From positions 248,001 through 312,000 of the forward strand of contig NZ_JACXXG010000001.1 in NCBI RefSeq assembly GCF_014764705.1: a DNA stretch of 64,000 nucleotides, written 5' to 3'. This stretch comes from Stutzerimonas kunmingensis (GTDB lineage: Bacteria; Pseudomonadota; Gammaproteobacteria; Pseudomonadales; Pseudomonadaceae). Shown here piece after piece: positions 8,747 through 21,297 of the stretch. Below the pieces are notes generated by a model that was not told the DNA's origin, did not search any database, and was given only the letters and a program-made list of their open reading frames with translations. The position numbers and the translations under genes are program-made. Numbering within the stretch: position 1 is the stretch's first letter; every line of letters starts with the position of its first letter.

Positions 8747-9193
8747 ATGGAAGTCATCCTGCTGGAAAAAGTCGCAAACCTGGGCAACCTGGGCGACAAG
8801 GTAAATGTCAAGTCTGGTTACGGTCGCAACTACCTGCTGCCGCAGCGCAAGGCTACTGCTGCTACCGCAGCCAACATCGCCGAGTTCGAAGCTCGTCGTG
8901 CTGACCTGGAAAAAGCTGCTGCCGAGCGTAAGGCTTCTGCCGAAACTCGCGCCGCTCAGCTGGCCGAACTGGAAGTCACCATCACCGCTACCGCGGGCGA
9001 TGAGGGCAAGCTGTTCGGTTCCATCGGCACTCACGACATCGCCGACGCACTGACCGCCTCTGGCGTTGAAGTAGCGAAGAGCGAAGTCCGTCTGCCGAAC
9101 GGCACCATCCGTCAGGTTGGTGAGTACGACGTAGCTGTGCACCTGCACACCGACGTCGAAGCGACCGTCAAGCTGATCGTCGTAGCCGGCTAA
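8747..9193 (+). CDS. rplI: 50S ribosomal protein L9
   Basis: A 148-residue large-subunit protein bound near the L1 stalk, with a globular N-domain, a long connecting helix and a C-domain. The family start [19 protein letters not shown] and the signature [13 protein letters not shown] are clear. The Ala/Glu-rich helix (about 40-75) joins the C-terminal domain ending [21 protein letters not shown] lies upstream of the ATG. It is last in the operon, with a strong terminator 40 bases after the stop. Confidence 0.98.
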   Translation: MEVILLEKVANLGNLGDKVNVKSGYGRNYLLPQRKATAATAANIAEFEARRADLEKAAAERKASAETRAAQLAELEVTITATAGDEGKLFGSIGTHDIADALTASGVEVAKSEVRLPNGTIRQVGEYDVAVHLHTDVEATVKLIVVAG

Positions 9194-9232
9194 GCCATCG
9201 TCTGGCACCGCTGGTGCCTGACGAGTAACATC

Positions 9233-9274
9233 GGGCACGTTTCCACGCGAGTGGAACGTGCCCTTTGTTTTTTT
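9233..9274 (+). terminator. Rho-independent terminator of the rpsF-rplI operon
   Basis: GGGCACGT pairs with ACGTGCCC and TCCAC with GTGGA around a GCGA loop, followed by a long T tract broken by one G. It ends 22 bases before dnaB. Confidence 0.92.
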
Positions 9275-9296
9275 GTAGTTTCGAATTCCGAGTGCC

Positions 9297-10691
9297 ATGA
9301 ACGACATCAGTGTCCCCCAGCAATACGATCTGGAAACCGCAGCGCTCAAGGTACCGCCGCACTCCATCGAGGCAGAGCAGGCGGTGCTTGGCGGCCTGAT
9401 GCTGGACAACAATGCCTGGGAGCGCGTGCTCGATCAGGTATCCGATGGCGATTTCTATCGCCACGATCATCGCCTCATCTTCCGCGCCATCTTCACCCTG
9501 GCCGAGCGCAACTCGCCGTTCGACGTGGTCACCCTGTCCGAGCAACTGGACAAGGAAGGGCACCTGCCGCAGGTCGGCGGCCTGGCCTATCTCGGTGAGC
9601 TGGCGAAGAACACGCCTTCGGTGGCGAACATCAAGGCCTACGCGCAGATCATTCGCGAGCGCGCCACATTGCGCCAGCTGATCGGCATCAGCAACGAGAT
9701 CGCCGACAGCGCCTACGCGCCACAGGGGCGTACCGGCGAAGAAATTCTCGACGAAGCCGAGCGCCTGATCTTCCAGATCGCCGAAGCGCGGCCCAAGACC
9801 GGCGGACCGATCGGCATCAACGACATCCTTGTCAAAGCCATCGATCGTATCGACACCCTCTTCAATGCGGGTGAGGCGATCACCGGCCTGTCCACCGGCT
9901 TTACCGATCTCGACGAAGCCACCAACGGACTGCAACCGGCTGACCTGATCATCGTTGCCGGTCGTCCGTCCATGGGTAAGACGACATTCGCCATGAACCT
10001 TGTCGAGAATGCCGTGCTGCGCACCGACAAGGCGGTACTGGTGTTTTCCCTGGAAATGCCCGCGGACTCCATCGTCATTCGTATGCTCGCTTCGCTCGGC
10101 CGCATCGACCAGACCAAGGTCCGCGCGGGTAAGCTTGAGGACGACGACTGGCCGCGGCTGACCTCCGCGGTGAATCTGCTCAACGACCGTAAGCTGTTCA
10201 TCGACGATACCGCCGGCATCAGCCCGTCGGAGATGCGTGCGCGGACCCGGCGCCTGGCCCGTGAGCACGGCGAGATCGCCATGATCATGGTCGACTACCT
10301 GCAGCTGATGCAGATCCCAGGCTCGAGCGGCGACAACCGGACCAACGAGATTTCCGAGATTTCGCGCTCGCTCAAGGGCCTCGCTAAGGAATTCAACTGT
10401 CCGGTGATCGCCCTGTCGCAGCTCAACCGCTCGCTCGAACAGCGCCCCAACAAGCGCCCGGTGAACTCCGACTTGCGTGAATCGGGGGCAATCGAGCAGG
10501 ACGCCGACATCATCATGTTCGTCTACCGGGACGAGGTCTATCACCCCGAAACCGAGTACAAGGGCGTCGCCGAAATTATCATCGGCAAGCAGCGTAACGG
10601 GCCGATCGGCACAACGCGTCTGGCGTTCCTCGGCCGCTATTCACGCTTCGAGAACCTGGCACCGGGCAGCTACCAGTTCGACGACGAGTAA
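9297..10691 (+). CDS. dnaB: Replicative DNA helicase DnaB
   Basis: A hexameric 5'-to-3' helicase that unwinds DNA at the replication fork and recruits primase. The 464-residue protein has the N-terminal DnaB domain (about 25-125), a linker, and the RecA-like motor with Walker A GRPSMGKTT (about 222-230), Walker B IMVDYLQLM and the later motif LNRSLEQRPNKRPVNSDLRE. The length is normal and there is no intein. In Pseudomonas dnaB follows rplI and precedes alr, as here. No strong Shine-Dalgarno is visible before the ATG. Confidence 0.98.
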   Translation: MNDISVPQQYDLETAALKVPPHSIEAEQAVLGGLMLDNNAWERVLDQVSDGDFYRHDHRLIFRAIFTLAERNSPFDVVTLSEQLDKEGHLPQVGGLAYLGELAKNTPSVANIKAYAQIIRERATLRQLIGISNEIADSAYAPQGRTGEEILDEAERLIFQIAEARPKTGGPIGINDILVKAIDRIDTLFNAGEAITGLSTGFTDLDEATNGLQPADLIIVAGRPSMGKTTFAMNLVENAVLRTDKAVLVFSLEMPADSIVIRMLASLGRIDQTKVRAGKLEDDDWPRLTSAVNLLNDRKLFIDDTAGISPSEMRARTRRLAREHGEIAMIMVDYLQLMQIPGSSGDNRTNEISEISRSLKGLAKEFNCPVIALSQLNRSLEQRPNKRPVNSDLRESGAIEQDADIIMFVYRDEVYHPETEYKGVAEIIIGKQRNGPIGTTRLAFLGRYSRFENLAPGSYQFDDE

Positions 10692-10822
10692 GCGTAGCTG
10701 CTGTGGCGTTTTTGACGGCGGGCTGTATGTTGTTGCCGCCCGACTCAGCCGAACGCCAGCCTGCGCGGCCCGGTCCACAGGAGTAAGATTTCGCCCACCC
10801 GCCGTTGTACAGGAAAAACTTC

Positions 10823-11899
10823 ATGCGTCCGCTGGTTGCCACGGTCGATCTGACCGCGCTTCGTCACAACTACCTGCTCGCCAAGCAATGCGCCCCGCAG
10901 CGCCAGGCGTTTGCCGTGGTCAAGGCCAATGCCTACGGGCATGGCGCACGGGAAGCGGTTACGGCGCTACGCGAGATTGCCGACGGCTATGCCGTGGCCT
11001 GCCTGGAAGAAGCGGAAGAGGTTCGCCTCAGTGCGCCCGATGCCCGCATCTTGCTGCTTGAAGGTTGTTTCGAGCCGACTGAGTATTTGCGCGCCGCCGA
11101 GCTTGGGCTGGATGTTGCCATCCAGGATCAGCGTCAGGCCGATTGGTTGCTGGCGGCCGATCTGCATCGGCCGTTGAATGTGTGGTTGAAGCTGGATTCG
11201 GGCATGCACAGGCTGGGCTTCACCCTGCACGGCCTGCGCGAATGCCATGCGCGGCTCAGGGGCAAGGCACAGGTTGGCGAACTCAACCTGATCAGCCACT
11301 TCGCCTGCGCCGATGAGCGCGGTCATGCCCTGACCGAGTTGCAGCTGGAGCGCTACAGCGAATTGCTGGCCCTGGAGTTCGATAACTGCTCGCTGGCCAA
11401 CTCTGCCGCGGTGTTGGCGTTGCCGCAGGCACATATGGCCTGGATTCGTCCCGGCATCATGCTTTATGGCGCCACGCCGTTCGCCGAACTTTGTGCGCAG
11501 GAACTTGGATTGCGCCCGGTGATGACGCTGACCGGTGCCCTGATCGCCGTGCGTGATGTGTCCGAAGGTGAAAGTGTCGGCTATGGCGCCAGCTGGGTCG
11601 CGCAACGCGCCTCGCGTATCGGTACGGTCAGCTGCGGCTATGCCGATGGTTACCCGCGTACCGCGCCTTCGGGCACCTCGGTGGTGATTCATGGCCAGCG
11701 CGTGCCGCTGGCCGGCCGGGTCTCGATGGACATGCTGGCGGTGGATCTCACCGATCTGCCGCAGGCGCAGGTAGGGGATGCCGTGGAGTTGTGGGGCGCG
11801 CAGATGCCAATCGACGAGTTGGCCCAGGCCTGCGGGACCATCGGCTACGAGCTGCTGACCAAGGTGACCGGGCGTGTACCGCGCCGCTACATCGGTTGA
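10823..11899 (+). CDS. alr: Alanine racemase, biosynthetic
   Basis: A PLP enzyme that interconverts L- and D-alanine for peptidoglycan synthesis. The 358-residue protein starts MRPLVATVDLTALRHNY. The PLP lysine is K34 in VVKANAYGHG and the second catalytic base is Y254 in GYGASW. SMDMLAVDL and the ending KVTGRVPRRY are also typical. I chose ATG 10823 (AGGA upstream) over the in-frame TTG at 10805, because it gives the normal family length. Position after dnaB fits alr rather than the catabolic dadX. Its 3' end overlaps the convergent GGDEF gene by 13 bases. Confidence 0.95.
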   Translation: MRPLVATVDLTALRHNYLLAKQCAPQRQAFAVVKANAYGHGAREAVTALREIADGYAVACLEEAEEVRLSAPDARILLLEGCFEPTEYLRAAELGLDVAIQDQRQADWLLAADLHRPLNVWLKLDSGMHRLGFTLHGLRECHARLRGKAQVGELNLISHFACADERGHALTELQLERYSELLALEFDNCSLANSAAVLALPQAHMAWIRPGIMLYGATPFAELCAQELGLRPVMTLTGALIAVRDVSEGESVGYGASWVAQRASRIGTVSCGYADGYPRTAPSGTSVVIHGQRVPLAGRVSMDMLAVDLTDLPQAQVGDAVELWGAQMPIDELAQACGTIGYELLTKVTGRVPRRYIG

Positions 11900-13748
11900 T
11901 CGGCGGGCCGTGCTTGCTCTTCCTGCTGGACCCAGTTCCCGCGCCCTTGATGCTTGGCTCGGTAGAGGGCCTCGTCGGCAGCTTTGTACAGCTGTGAAAA
12001 TCTGTCGGCATGGCGTGGAAAGAATGCGGCGCCAACGCTAATCGTGACGGCCAGCGTGGCGTCGCGGTAGGGCACCGGCTGCGACAGCTCGTGCAGCAGC
12101 CGCTCGGCGATCTGGGCGGCGTCTTGTTCGACATTCGGGCCGGTCAGCAGTACTGCAAATTCATCCCCACCCAGGCGTGCCGCCATGTCGCTGCTGCGCA
12201 CCAGGTCGCGCAGGCGTTGACTGAGCGTACGCAGCAGCAGATCGCCGGCATCGTGGCCGTGGCCATCGTTGATGGGCTTGAAGTGGTCCAGGTCGATGAG
12301 CAGCAGGGCGATGGATTCACCGCGGCGTCGGGCATCGCTCAACGCCATCTCGACACGCTCGATGAGATAGCGCCGGTTGGGTAGCTCGGTCAGTGCGTCG
12401 TGAAAAGCGACCTGCTTCAGTTCGACTTCTCGTTCGCTGAGATGCCGGTTGGCTTCGGCGAGCTCGGCGGTGCGGGTTTCCACTGCCAGGCTGAGCTGCT
12501 CGGCACTGGCCTGAACCTGCCTCAGTCGCGCGCTCTTTTCCTGATCGGCATGCTCCAGCGCTGCTGCCCGTTCCTGCTTGAGGATCTGCGGTAGGCCAGC
12601 GCGAAGGAGAACAGAATGGATTCTGCGGTCACCGCCAGCGGAAAGAGGTAGGCGTTCCAGGCCGCGGGCTGAACCACACCTGTGGCGCGCAGCAGGAGCA
12701 GGTTGACGCTACCCAGGATCACGCCGCAGCCGAGCAGATAAAGCAGTGCGGGGAAATAGCCCTGGCGCCAGCGACGGAACGAAGCCCACAGCGAGGCGGG
12801 AATCGCGGTGAGCGCCAGCGCCACGAATACCCAGGCGCCGAACGCGCGGCAGCCGAAGGCGTTGAGCAGCACGGCGGTGACATACAGCGTCAAGGCAAAG
12901 GTCAGCAGGCGATGCGCCCAGGGCACGAACTGGCGTGTCTGCAACAGCGTCTGGGTGAAGCGGCAGGCACTGAACCCCCAGAGTGCCGGGATGCTGATGT
13001 GGTCGAGCCAGAATGGCACCGGGCCGTTCGGCCAGAGGTACTGAAAGCCATGGCCGGTCATCGCCAGGATCATCAGCAACGCGCCGGTGGTGGTCACCAC
13101 GTACCAGAAATAGGCGCTGTCGCGCAGGCTGAGATAGATGAACAGGTTGTACAGCAGCATCGCCAGGATGACGCCGTAGATCAGGCCGAGAAACAGGTTT
13201 TCGCCCACCGCCTGCTCCTGCAGGGCATCGAGCTGCCAGACCTTGAGCGGAAAGGAGTTGCCGGCGGGGTCGTAGCTGCGCAGGTAGAAGGTCACCGGCT
13301 GGCTGTCACCGAGTAGCGGAAGCCTGAACAGCATGCGTCGATAGGCATGATCGCGGCCTTCGTTGAACCCGACCAGTTCGCCGGATTGTCGCTCGATCCA
13401 GCCACCGTTGCCGTCCGGCAAATAGATGCGCAGGTCTTTCAGGGTTACCGACCCGACTTCCAGCCACCATCGAAATGGTGCATCGCTTTCCCGTTGCAGG
13501 CTGACGCGGATCCACCAGGGATGCGGACTCTGTCCGACACTGGCCTTGCCTTCGGCTGGCACGAAGCGCGTCTGTACGTCCGGGCGTTGCAGGTCGTCGA
13601 TGTTCAGCTCGGCTCCGGGATCGGCCAGCAGCGTGACGTGGGCATTCAGTCCGCGGCCACTGTCACTGGCACTCAGGAGGGCGGTTTCGGCATGAGCGGA
13701 GGCCTGGCTGCAAAGGCTCAGGAGCAAGGCGAAAAGGACGACGCGCAC
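11887..13748 (-). pseudogene. 7TMR-DISM diguanylate cyclase, broken by a frameshift
   Basis: The N-terminal part (start GTG 13748) has a signal peptide, a periplasmic 7TMR-DISM sensor domain and seven membrane segments, ending SILFSFALAYR. The frame then shifts at about 12587-12592 and would stop at 12522. In the -1-corrected frame the protein continues as a coiled coil and a complete GGDEF domain (LGGDEFAVLL) down to the stop at 11887. A net loss of one base (1 or 4 missing) restores about 620 residues. The intact protein would make c-di-GMP in response to an outer signal. The GTG start has GGGAG upstream. Position between alr and ygiQ matches the PA4929-type gene. It could be a true pseudogene or a sequence error. 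Confidence 0.85.
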
Positions 13749-13916
13749 CAGACACTCCCGGGCTCGAAGCAATGGTTGAGTCGCGCGAGTATAGCGGGCG
13801 GCAGTGACACTTCGCGCGCCCGTCGCGGAGGTCGATAAAGACCCTGCGTGATGGTCGGACTTGGTTATTTTTTGTGCTATATTCCGCGCCCGTTTTCGTT
13901 GTCCCGGTTCCCCGCC

Positions 13917-16196
<2,280 letters not shown>

Positions 16197-16221
16197 CGCT
16201 AGGGAGGCTTGCCGGCATAAG

Positions 16222-16251
16222 GAAACGGAGCGCCAGGCTCCGTTTTCTTTT
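16222..16251 (+). terminator. Terminator between ygiQ and the convergent chemoreceptor
   Basis: AAACGGAGC pairs with GCTCCGTTT around a 5-nt loop, followed by TCTTTTT. It is 26 bases after ygiQ and abuts the stop of the convergent chemoreceptor gene. A-rich flanks on the other side could let it act in both directions. Confidence 0.85.
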
Positions 16252-18213
16252 TCAGAACCTGAACGCCTGGGTCGCGCGATCCAGCTCGCTGCCCAGCTGC
16301 AGCATCTGCGCACTTTGCTCACGCCCCCGGCTGATGTGATTCAGGTTGGCGTCGCCGAGCTGGTGGATACGCTCACTGTGTCCGCGAATCTCGCCCACTG
16401 CTTCGCCCTGTTGGGCGGTCGCCTGGGCGATCTGTTCGGCCATGCGGCTGATGGTGGCGATGGTCGAGACGATCTCGTCCAGTGCCTGATCGGCACTTTC
16501 GGCGAGGTTCGCCGTGCTTTGCGCATGCTCGACCTGGCTGCGCATCGCCTCGACCGACTGCCGTGCCGCCAGCTGCAGGCTACCGATCAGTTGCTGGATT
16601 TCTTCGGTGGCGCCGCTGGTGCGCTGCGCCAGTGAGCGCACCTCGTCGGCCACCACGGCGAAACCGCGGCCATGACCGCCGGCGCGGGCCGCCTCGATGG
16701 CGGCATTCAGCGCGAGCAGATTGGTCTGCTCAGCGATGGCACGGATCACCGTCAGCACGTTGCCGATGGTGGTGGTTTCGTCGGCCAGGCGTTCGATCGC
16801 CGCCGCATTGTCCTGCACTTCGCTGACCAGCCCATGCAGGCCGGTCAGGCTCTGGCCGATCACCTGCTGACCCTGATGCACGGCGCGCGCCGCAGCGCGG
16901 CTCGCCTCGGCGGCTTCTCCGGCACCATCGGCGACCTGCTGGATGGTGGCCTCCAGTTCGCTCAGCGAATCGCGTATCTGTGCGGTATCGCCGGTCTGGC
17001 GCTGGGCGCCTTCGTGCAGGTCGGTGCTCATTTCGTCGAGGCTTCGACTGCTGGCGGCGACCTGGGTCGCCTGCTGGCGCAAGGTTCCGACCAGGCCAAG
17101 CAGGTAGCTGCGCAGGCGATTGAGCGAGCTTTCGATATCGGCGATCTCGCGGATCTTCGACTCGATCCGTGCATCGCTGGCGAAGTCTCCCTCGGCCCAT
17201 TCCGAAAGTGCCGGCACCAGCTGCCCGAGAGCTCGGGTCAGCTGGCGTTGCAGACGATCGATGGCCAGGGCGATCAGCAGGATCAGCAGGATGATGCCGC
17301 CCTGCAGTATGCGCACCTCGGCCTGGATACGGCCATGCTCGGCGCGTACCGCCGGCTCCAGCTCGGCCAGGGCCTGTTGCACGGCATCGATCTTGCCGGC
17401 GCTGCTCTGCAGCAGCTCGCTGCGCTGGCGGATCAGCTGCCGGGTGCGCTGCAGTTCGGCCGGGTAGCGCTTGATCAGGCTGGTCAGCTCGCGCTTGAGC
17501 GCAACGCCCTGGTCTTCACTGGTTTGCTTCGCGGCATCGCCGAGGTCGAGCAGGGCGGCGAAATTGCTCGCGGCCGACTGCTCGGCTGCGAGCACGCCGA
17601 GTAACGGTAGTGCCTCGAGTTTTGCGGCGTCCTGTTCGAGGTTATGCAGGGTCTGCTCCACTTCGCTGGCCAGTTCATCCCGGCCGGAGGCGACCAGCTT
17701 TCCCCTTGCGTGGCTGAGCCGCAGCAGCTGTTGCCCGGCCGAGAAAAGAGGCTGTTGATAGTGTCGCGCGCTCGGATGATCGGCTTCCGCCTGGTAGTCG
17801 TCGAGTTGCGACAGCGCTCCGGCCATTTCGCGTTCTGCCTGCAGCAGCAAGCCCTGCGGATCGCCGGCGAGCTTGCCGGCCGCGAGCAGGTCGGTGGCGG
17901 TGAAGCGGACCAGCTCTTCCAGGCTCGGGCGTAGCGTTTCCGCCAGACCATCCGGAAGTTCGATTACGTCGCGCTGGAGATCGGTGAGCGCCTGCTGCGC
18001 CTGGCTATGACGCAGTGCGTCACCGCTGGCGAGATAGCCCTGAATGTTTTCCGCTGCCTGATGCTGGAAATGTTGAGACAGTCCCAGGTAACGCGCCATG
18101 AGCAGGTAGGGGCGCTCCATGGCGCGCTCGGACCACCAGAGCGTGGCCCCAAGGGCAAGGCAGACTGCAATGAGTAGCAGGGTGTTGAGAGTGGTGAGCG
18201 ACTTCAGGCGCAT
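16252..18213 (-). CDS. Methyl-accepting chemotaxis protein (CtpL-like position)
   Basis: A 653-residue chemoreceptor with an N-terminal membrane anchor ([19 protein letters not shown]), a large helical periplasmic sensor (about 30-300), a second membrane segment ([17 protein letters not shown]), HAMP, and a cytoplasmic signalling domain. The hairpin tip is [20 protein letters not shown] with [18 protein letters not shown]. No NWETF-type methyltransferase tether is seen. It lies next to a GcbA-type gene, as ctpL does in P. aeruginosa (PA4844-PA4843). CtpL mediates phosphate taxis; that role here is inference from position and overall shape only. Start ATG 18213. Confidence 0.9.
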   Translation of the reverse strand: MRLKSLTTLNTLLLIAVCLALGATLWWSERAMERPYLLMARYLGLSQHFQHQAAENIQGYLASGDALRHSQAQQALTDLQRDVIELPDGLAETLRPSLEELVRFTATDLLAAGKLAGDPQGLLLQAEREMAGALSQLDDYQAEADHPSARHYQQPLFSAGQQLLRLSHARGKLVASGRDELASEVEQTLHNLEQDAAKLEALPLLGVLAAEQSAASNFAALLDLGDAAKQTSEDQGVALKRELTSLIKRYPAELQRTRQLIRQRSELLQSSAGKIDAVQQALAELEPAVRAEHGRIQAEVRILQGGIILLILLIALAIDRLQRQLTRALGQLVPALSEWAEGDFASDARIESKIREIADIESSLNRLRSYLLGLVGTLRQQATQVAASSRSLDEMSTDLHEGAQRQTGDTAQIRDSLSELEATIQQVADGAGEAAEASRAAARAVHQGQQVIGQSLTGLHGLVSEVQDNAAAIERLADETTTIGNVLTVIRAIAEQTNLLALNAAIEAARAGGHGRGFAVVADEVRSLAQRTSGATEEIQQLIGSLQLAARQSVEAMRSQVEHAQSTANLAESADQALDEIVSTIATISRMAEQIAQATAQQGEAVGEIRGHSERIHQLGDANLNHISRGREQSAQMLQLGSELDRATQAFRF

Positions 18214-18350
18214 CCTCGCCTCGCAGAACGAATCAGGAGGCTTGCAAGGTATGGCGGTTTGATGTCATTCGCGTTACAGCGAGCGCAGGCCTGCCTGGTC
18301 GCCGCCTCAGCGAGGCGCTGCCTGGCGTGGCGATTGGTGTATCCGTCGTG

Positions 18351-19946
18351 TCAGTAGCGTTCGACGCGATTGCGACCCCCGTGCTTGGCGCGATACAGCG
18401 CTTCGTCGGCCTGTTGGGTGAGCGTCTTGACCTCGGCACCGCCGGCCAGCTCGGTGATACCGCAGCTGAAGGTGCAGCTGAGGTCGTGGGGCTGGGCTGG
18501 AAAGCGAATCTCCGCGAAGCGCTGGCGAATCTCGTCGAGTACCTTGCAGGCGGCGTCCGCCGGCGTGTCCGGCAGTACCACGGCGAACTCTTCGCCACCG
18601 TAGCGGCCGATGTGATCGGTCTTGCGCAAACGCTGCTTCAGGAACAGCGCGAGGCTCTTGATCACCCGGTCGCCCATGGGATGGCCAAAGGTGTCGTTGA
18701 CCTGCTTGAAGTGGTCGATATCCAGCATGGCGAAGCTCAGCGGGCTGTTGTCGCGCCGCGCACGGAAGCGAGCATCCTCAAGCAGTTGCAGGCTGTGGGT
18801 ATGGTTGTAGAGCCCGGTCAGGCTGTCGCGGACGATGCGTGCCTTCAGGCTTCTGGCGCGGGTCGCGCGGGTGCGCACGGTGGCGATCAGGTGACTGGGC
18901 TTGATCGGCTTGGTGAGGAAGTCATCGCCGCCTTCGCCCATGGCGTCGAGCTGCTTGTCCAGATCGTCCTCGGCCGAGAGGTAGATGATCGGCACGCTGA
19001 CATAGCGCTCGTGTTGACGAATCACCTTGGCCAGTTCGGTGCCCTGGCACTCGGGCATGTACATGTCGAGGATGATCAGGTCCGGTTGAAACTCGGCCAG
19101 GGCGCCGATGGCCTGAATCGGCTCGATCAGCGTCTGGGTGACGATGCCGGCGTTGTTCAGCACTCGCTCGGTGTGGGTGGCCTGGGCCCGGGAGTCGTCG
19201 ATGATCAGTACGCGGATCGGTTCGTAGTGCGCCGTGCGGGTGAATATTTCGATCTTCTCCAGCAGGCTGCTGGCGTCGAGGGTGCCGGTAAAGAACTCCA
19301 GGCCACCGGCGCGCACCGCAGCAAGGCGCGTTGGCGTATCGGTTTCCAGGTGGCTGAAGAACAGCATCGGCAGCTTCGATTCCAGTCCCTGTTGGACCTG
19401 CTCGGCGAGGCGCAGCCCTTCGCTCGGACCGTTGAAATCCACTTCCATGACGATCGCGGCCGGATGGCGGCGATGCATCGCGGTGCGGAAGGCTGCGACA
19501 CTGCTGAACGCCTGCGCGGACATGCTGAAGAAGTCCAGCTGGCGCACCAAGTGTTCGGCGCGCTGCTGATCCTGCAGAGCGATGTACACCGGTTTGCTCA
19601 GCGGCGGCAGAAACGACTGATTATGCGGATCGCTGTGGCGCAACCCGGTACGCGCCAGACGGTAGATCAGCTGGCTGAGGGTGGAGATGGTGCTGCTGGA
19701 GAGACGGCCGCGGTTGTCCCGGATGTCGCTCAGGCAATCTTCGATGCTCAGGGCAAGCTCGCTGTGCTCGGTCTGCTCGAAGCGGTCGGCGAAGCGCCGC
19801 AGCCGCGTCGTCGCTTCGGTCAGGGCAGCGTGGTAGTCCTCGTTCCATTCGCTGCGTTGCAGTTGCTGCCAAACTTCCAGCACTTCGCGTGCCTGGTGAA
19901 TGACCCGCTGGGCGAAATGCTGCTTGAGTTCTTCCTGATCCGACAT
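18351..19946 (-). CDS. gcbA: GcbA-type diguanylate cyclase with tandem receiver domains
   Basis: A 531-residue cytoplasmic protein: N-terminal helical region (1-115), a first receiver-like domain (about 118-235), a true receiver (about 243-360), then GGDEF (about 365-530). The active site is GGEEF (450-454), and the inhibitory I-site RxxD is R441-D444, correctly spaced five residues before it, so product inhibition is expected. The second receiver keeps the acidic pair (D250-D251), phospho-acceptor D294 (LIILDMYMP) and K in TKPIKP. In the first receiver the acceptor position is E168 (AIVMEVDF), so it is probably not phosphorylated. The layout and the chemoreceptor neighbour match GcbA/PA4843, which promotes early attachment. 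No kinase is adjacent. Confidence 0.88.
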   Translation of the reverse strand: MSDQEELKQHFAQRVIHQAREVLEVWQQLQRSEWNEDYHAALTEATTRLRRFADRFEQTEHSELALSIEDCLSDIRDNRGRLSSSTISTLSQLIYRLARTGLRHSDPHNQSFLPPLSKPVYIALQDQQRAEHLVRQLDFFSMSAQAFSSVAAFRTAMHRRHPAAIVMEVDFNGPSEGLRLAEQVQQGLESKLPMLFFSHLETDTPTRLAAVRAGGLEFFTGTLDASSLLEKIEIFTRTAHYEPIRVLIIDDSRAQATHTERVLNNAGIVTQTLIEPIQAIGALAEFQPDLIILDMYMPECQGTELAKVIRQHERYVSVPIIYLSAEDDLDKQLDAMGEGGDDFLTKPIKPSHLIATVRTRATRARSLKARIVRDSLTGLYNHTHSLQLLEDARFRARRDNSPLSFAMLDIDHFKQVNDTFGHPMGDRVIKSLALFLKQRLRKTDHIGRYGGEEFAVVLPDTPADAACKVLDEIRQRFAEIRFPAQPHDLSCTFSCGITELAGGAEVKTLTQQADEALYRAKHGGRNRVERY

Positions 19947-20161
19947 CGCGATTCTTCCCGGTGCACAGGGTGCGCTGCCCTGGCTTTATGGTGGCGGCAT
20001 GCTATCACTGCGGCGGTGCTTTGGAAGTCCACTGTGCGGTAGTGGTTCTCAATTTGGCGCTGAGTGAGCAGGGGCCCTGCGTTATAGTAAAGGCATGTCA
20101 GCGCAACGTCTCCGACGTCGTGCGGTCGAACCCCAGAACTCGCGAGAAGGACACATTGCCC

Positions 20162-21220
20162 ATGTTGGACTGGAAGAATCGCTTCGCTCGTCTCGGCCGC
20201 TCGAGTGGCCCTTCCGGCGGAGCCGGACGGCGGGAGGGTAATCCGCTTCTGCTGGTTCTTGCCGTCCTGCTGGGCGTGTACCTGCTGGTTACCTTGGTGC
20301 TCGGCTGGTACTGGAGCCGCGAACCCGATCTGTTTCCCGTACAGCAGAGTGCCCGTCAGGCGGCCGAGGCCTCGCAGCGGCAGTTGGTCAGCGGCTATAC
20401 CACCGTGGAAACGCTCAAGCGTGTTGCCAGTACCTTGCTGGATAAGCCGGGTGGCTACCTGAGCAACGATATCGCGCCGCCGGGTCTGTGGTTGGACAAC
20501 ATGCCGAGCTGGGAATATGGCGTGCTTGTGCAGGTGCGAGATCTCGCTCGTGCGCTGCGCAAGGACTTCGCCCGCTCGCAGTCGCAGTCGACCGAGGACA
20601 CCGATCTGGCCAAGGCCGAGCCGCTGTTCAACTTCGACAATCGCAGCTGGGCGTTGCCGGCCTCCGAGTCCGAGTACCGCAACGCCATTCGCGGCCTGGA
20701 CCGCTACCTGGCTCGGCTCAGCGATCCGCAGCCCAAGGCGCTGTTCTACACGCGTGCTGACAACCTTAACAACTGGCTGGGCGATGCCGCCACGCGGCTC
20801 GGCTCGCTGTCCCAGCGACTCTCTGCCAGCGTTGGCCGGGTGCGGCTGGATGCCGATGTTGCGCCCGAACAGGAGCGTGCGGGCATCGTGCCGCAGGTCA
20901 AGGAGGAGGTCGTCGAAACGCCGTGGTTGCAGATCGACAACGTCTTCTTCGAGGCGCGTGGTCAGGCGTGGGCCTTGTCACATCTGCTGCGCGCGATCGA
21001 GGTTGATTTCGCCGACGTGCTGGCGAAAAAGAACGCCACCATCAGCGTGCGGCAGATCATCCGCGAGCTTGAGGCCGCTCAGGAGCCGCTGTGGAGTCCG
21101 ATGGTGCTCAATGGCAGCGGCTACGGCGTGCTGGCCAATCACTCGCTGGTGATGGCCAACTACATCTCCCGTGCCAATGCGGCGATCATCGATCTGCGCA
21201 ACCTGCTGACGCAGGGGTAA
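20162..21220 (+). CDS. DUF2333 family membrane protein
   Basis: A 352-residue protein with a Gly/Ser/Arg-rich cytoplasmic N-terminus, one membrane helix (LLLVLAVLLGVYLLVTLVLGW, about 38-58) and a large C-terminal domain, presumably periplasmic. The family is DUF2333 and its function is unknown. ATG 20162 was chosen with AAGGA upstream; the open frame extends to 19961 but lacks a better start. It is divergent from the gcbA gene with about 215 bases between, which must hold both promoters. In Pseudomonas it neighbours the gcbA/ctpL pair. Confidence 0.85.
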   Translation: MLDWKNRFARLGRSSGPSGGAGRREGNPLLLVLAVLLGVYLLVTLVLGWYWSREPDLFPVQQSARQAAEASQRQLVSGYTTVETLKRVASTLLDKPGGYLSNDIAPPGLWLDNMPSWEYGVLVQVRDLARALRKDFARSQSQSTEDTDLAKAEPLFNFDNRSWALPASESEYRNAIRGLDRYLARLSDPQPKALFYTRADNLNNWLGDAATRLGSLSQRLSASVGRVRLDADVAPEQERAGIVPQVKEEVVETPWLQIDNVFFEARGQAWALSHLLRAIEVDFADVLAKKNATISVRQIIRELEAAQEPLWSPMVLNGSGYGVLANHSLVMANYISRANAAIIDLRNLLTQG

Positions 21221-21297
21221 GGCGAGCCCCCGGCGGGGTTTAGGAAGCCTCAGGTTGGCGTCGTGTCTGACTGGCTCGACGCTAACCAGGCTTGCAC

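Noticed and set aside
13860..13910. TATATT-containing AT-rich stretch before ygiQ as a promoter
   Set aside because: The -10 is good but I could not pair it with a convincing -35, so it was left out of the features.
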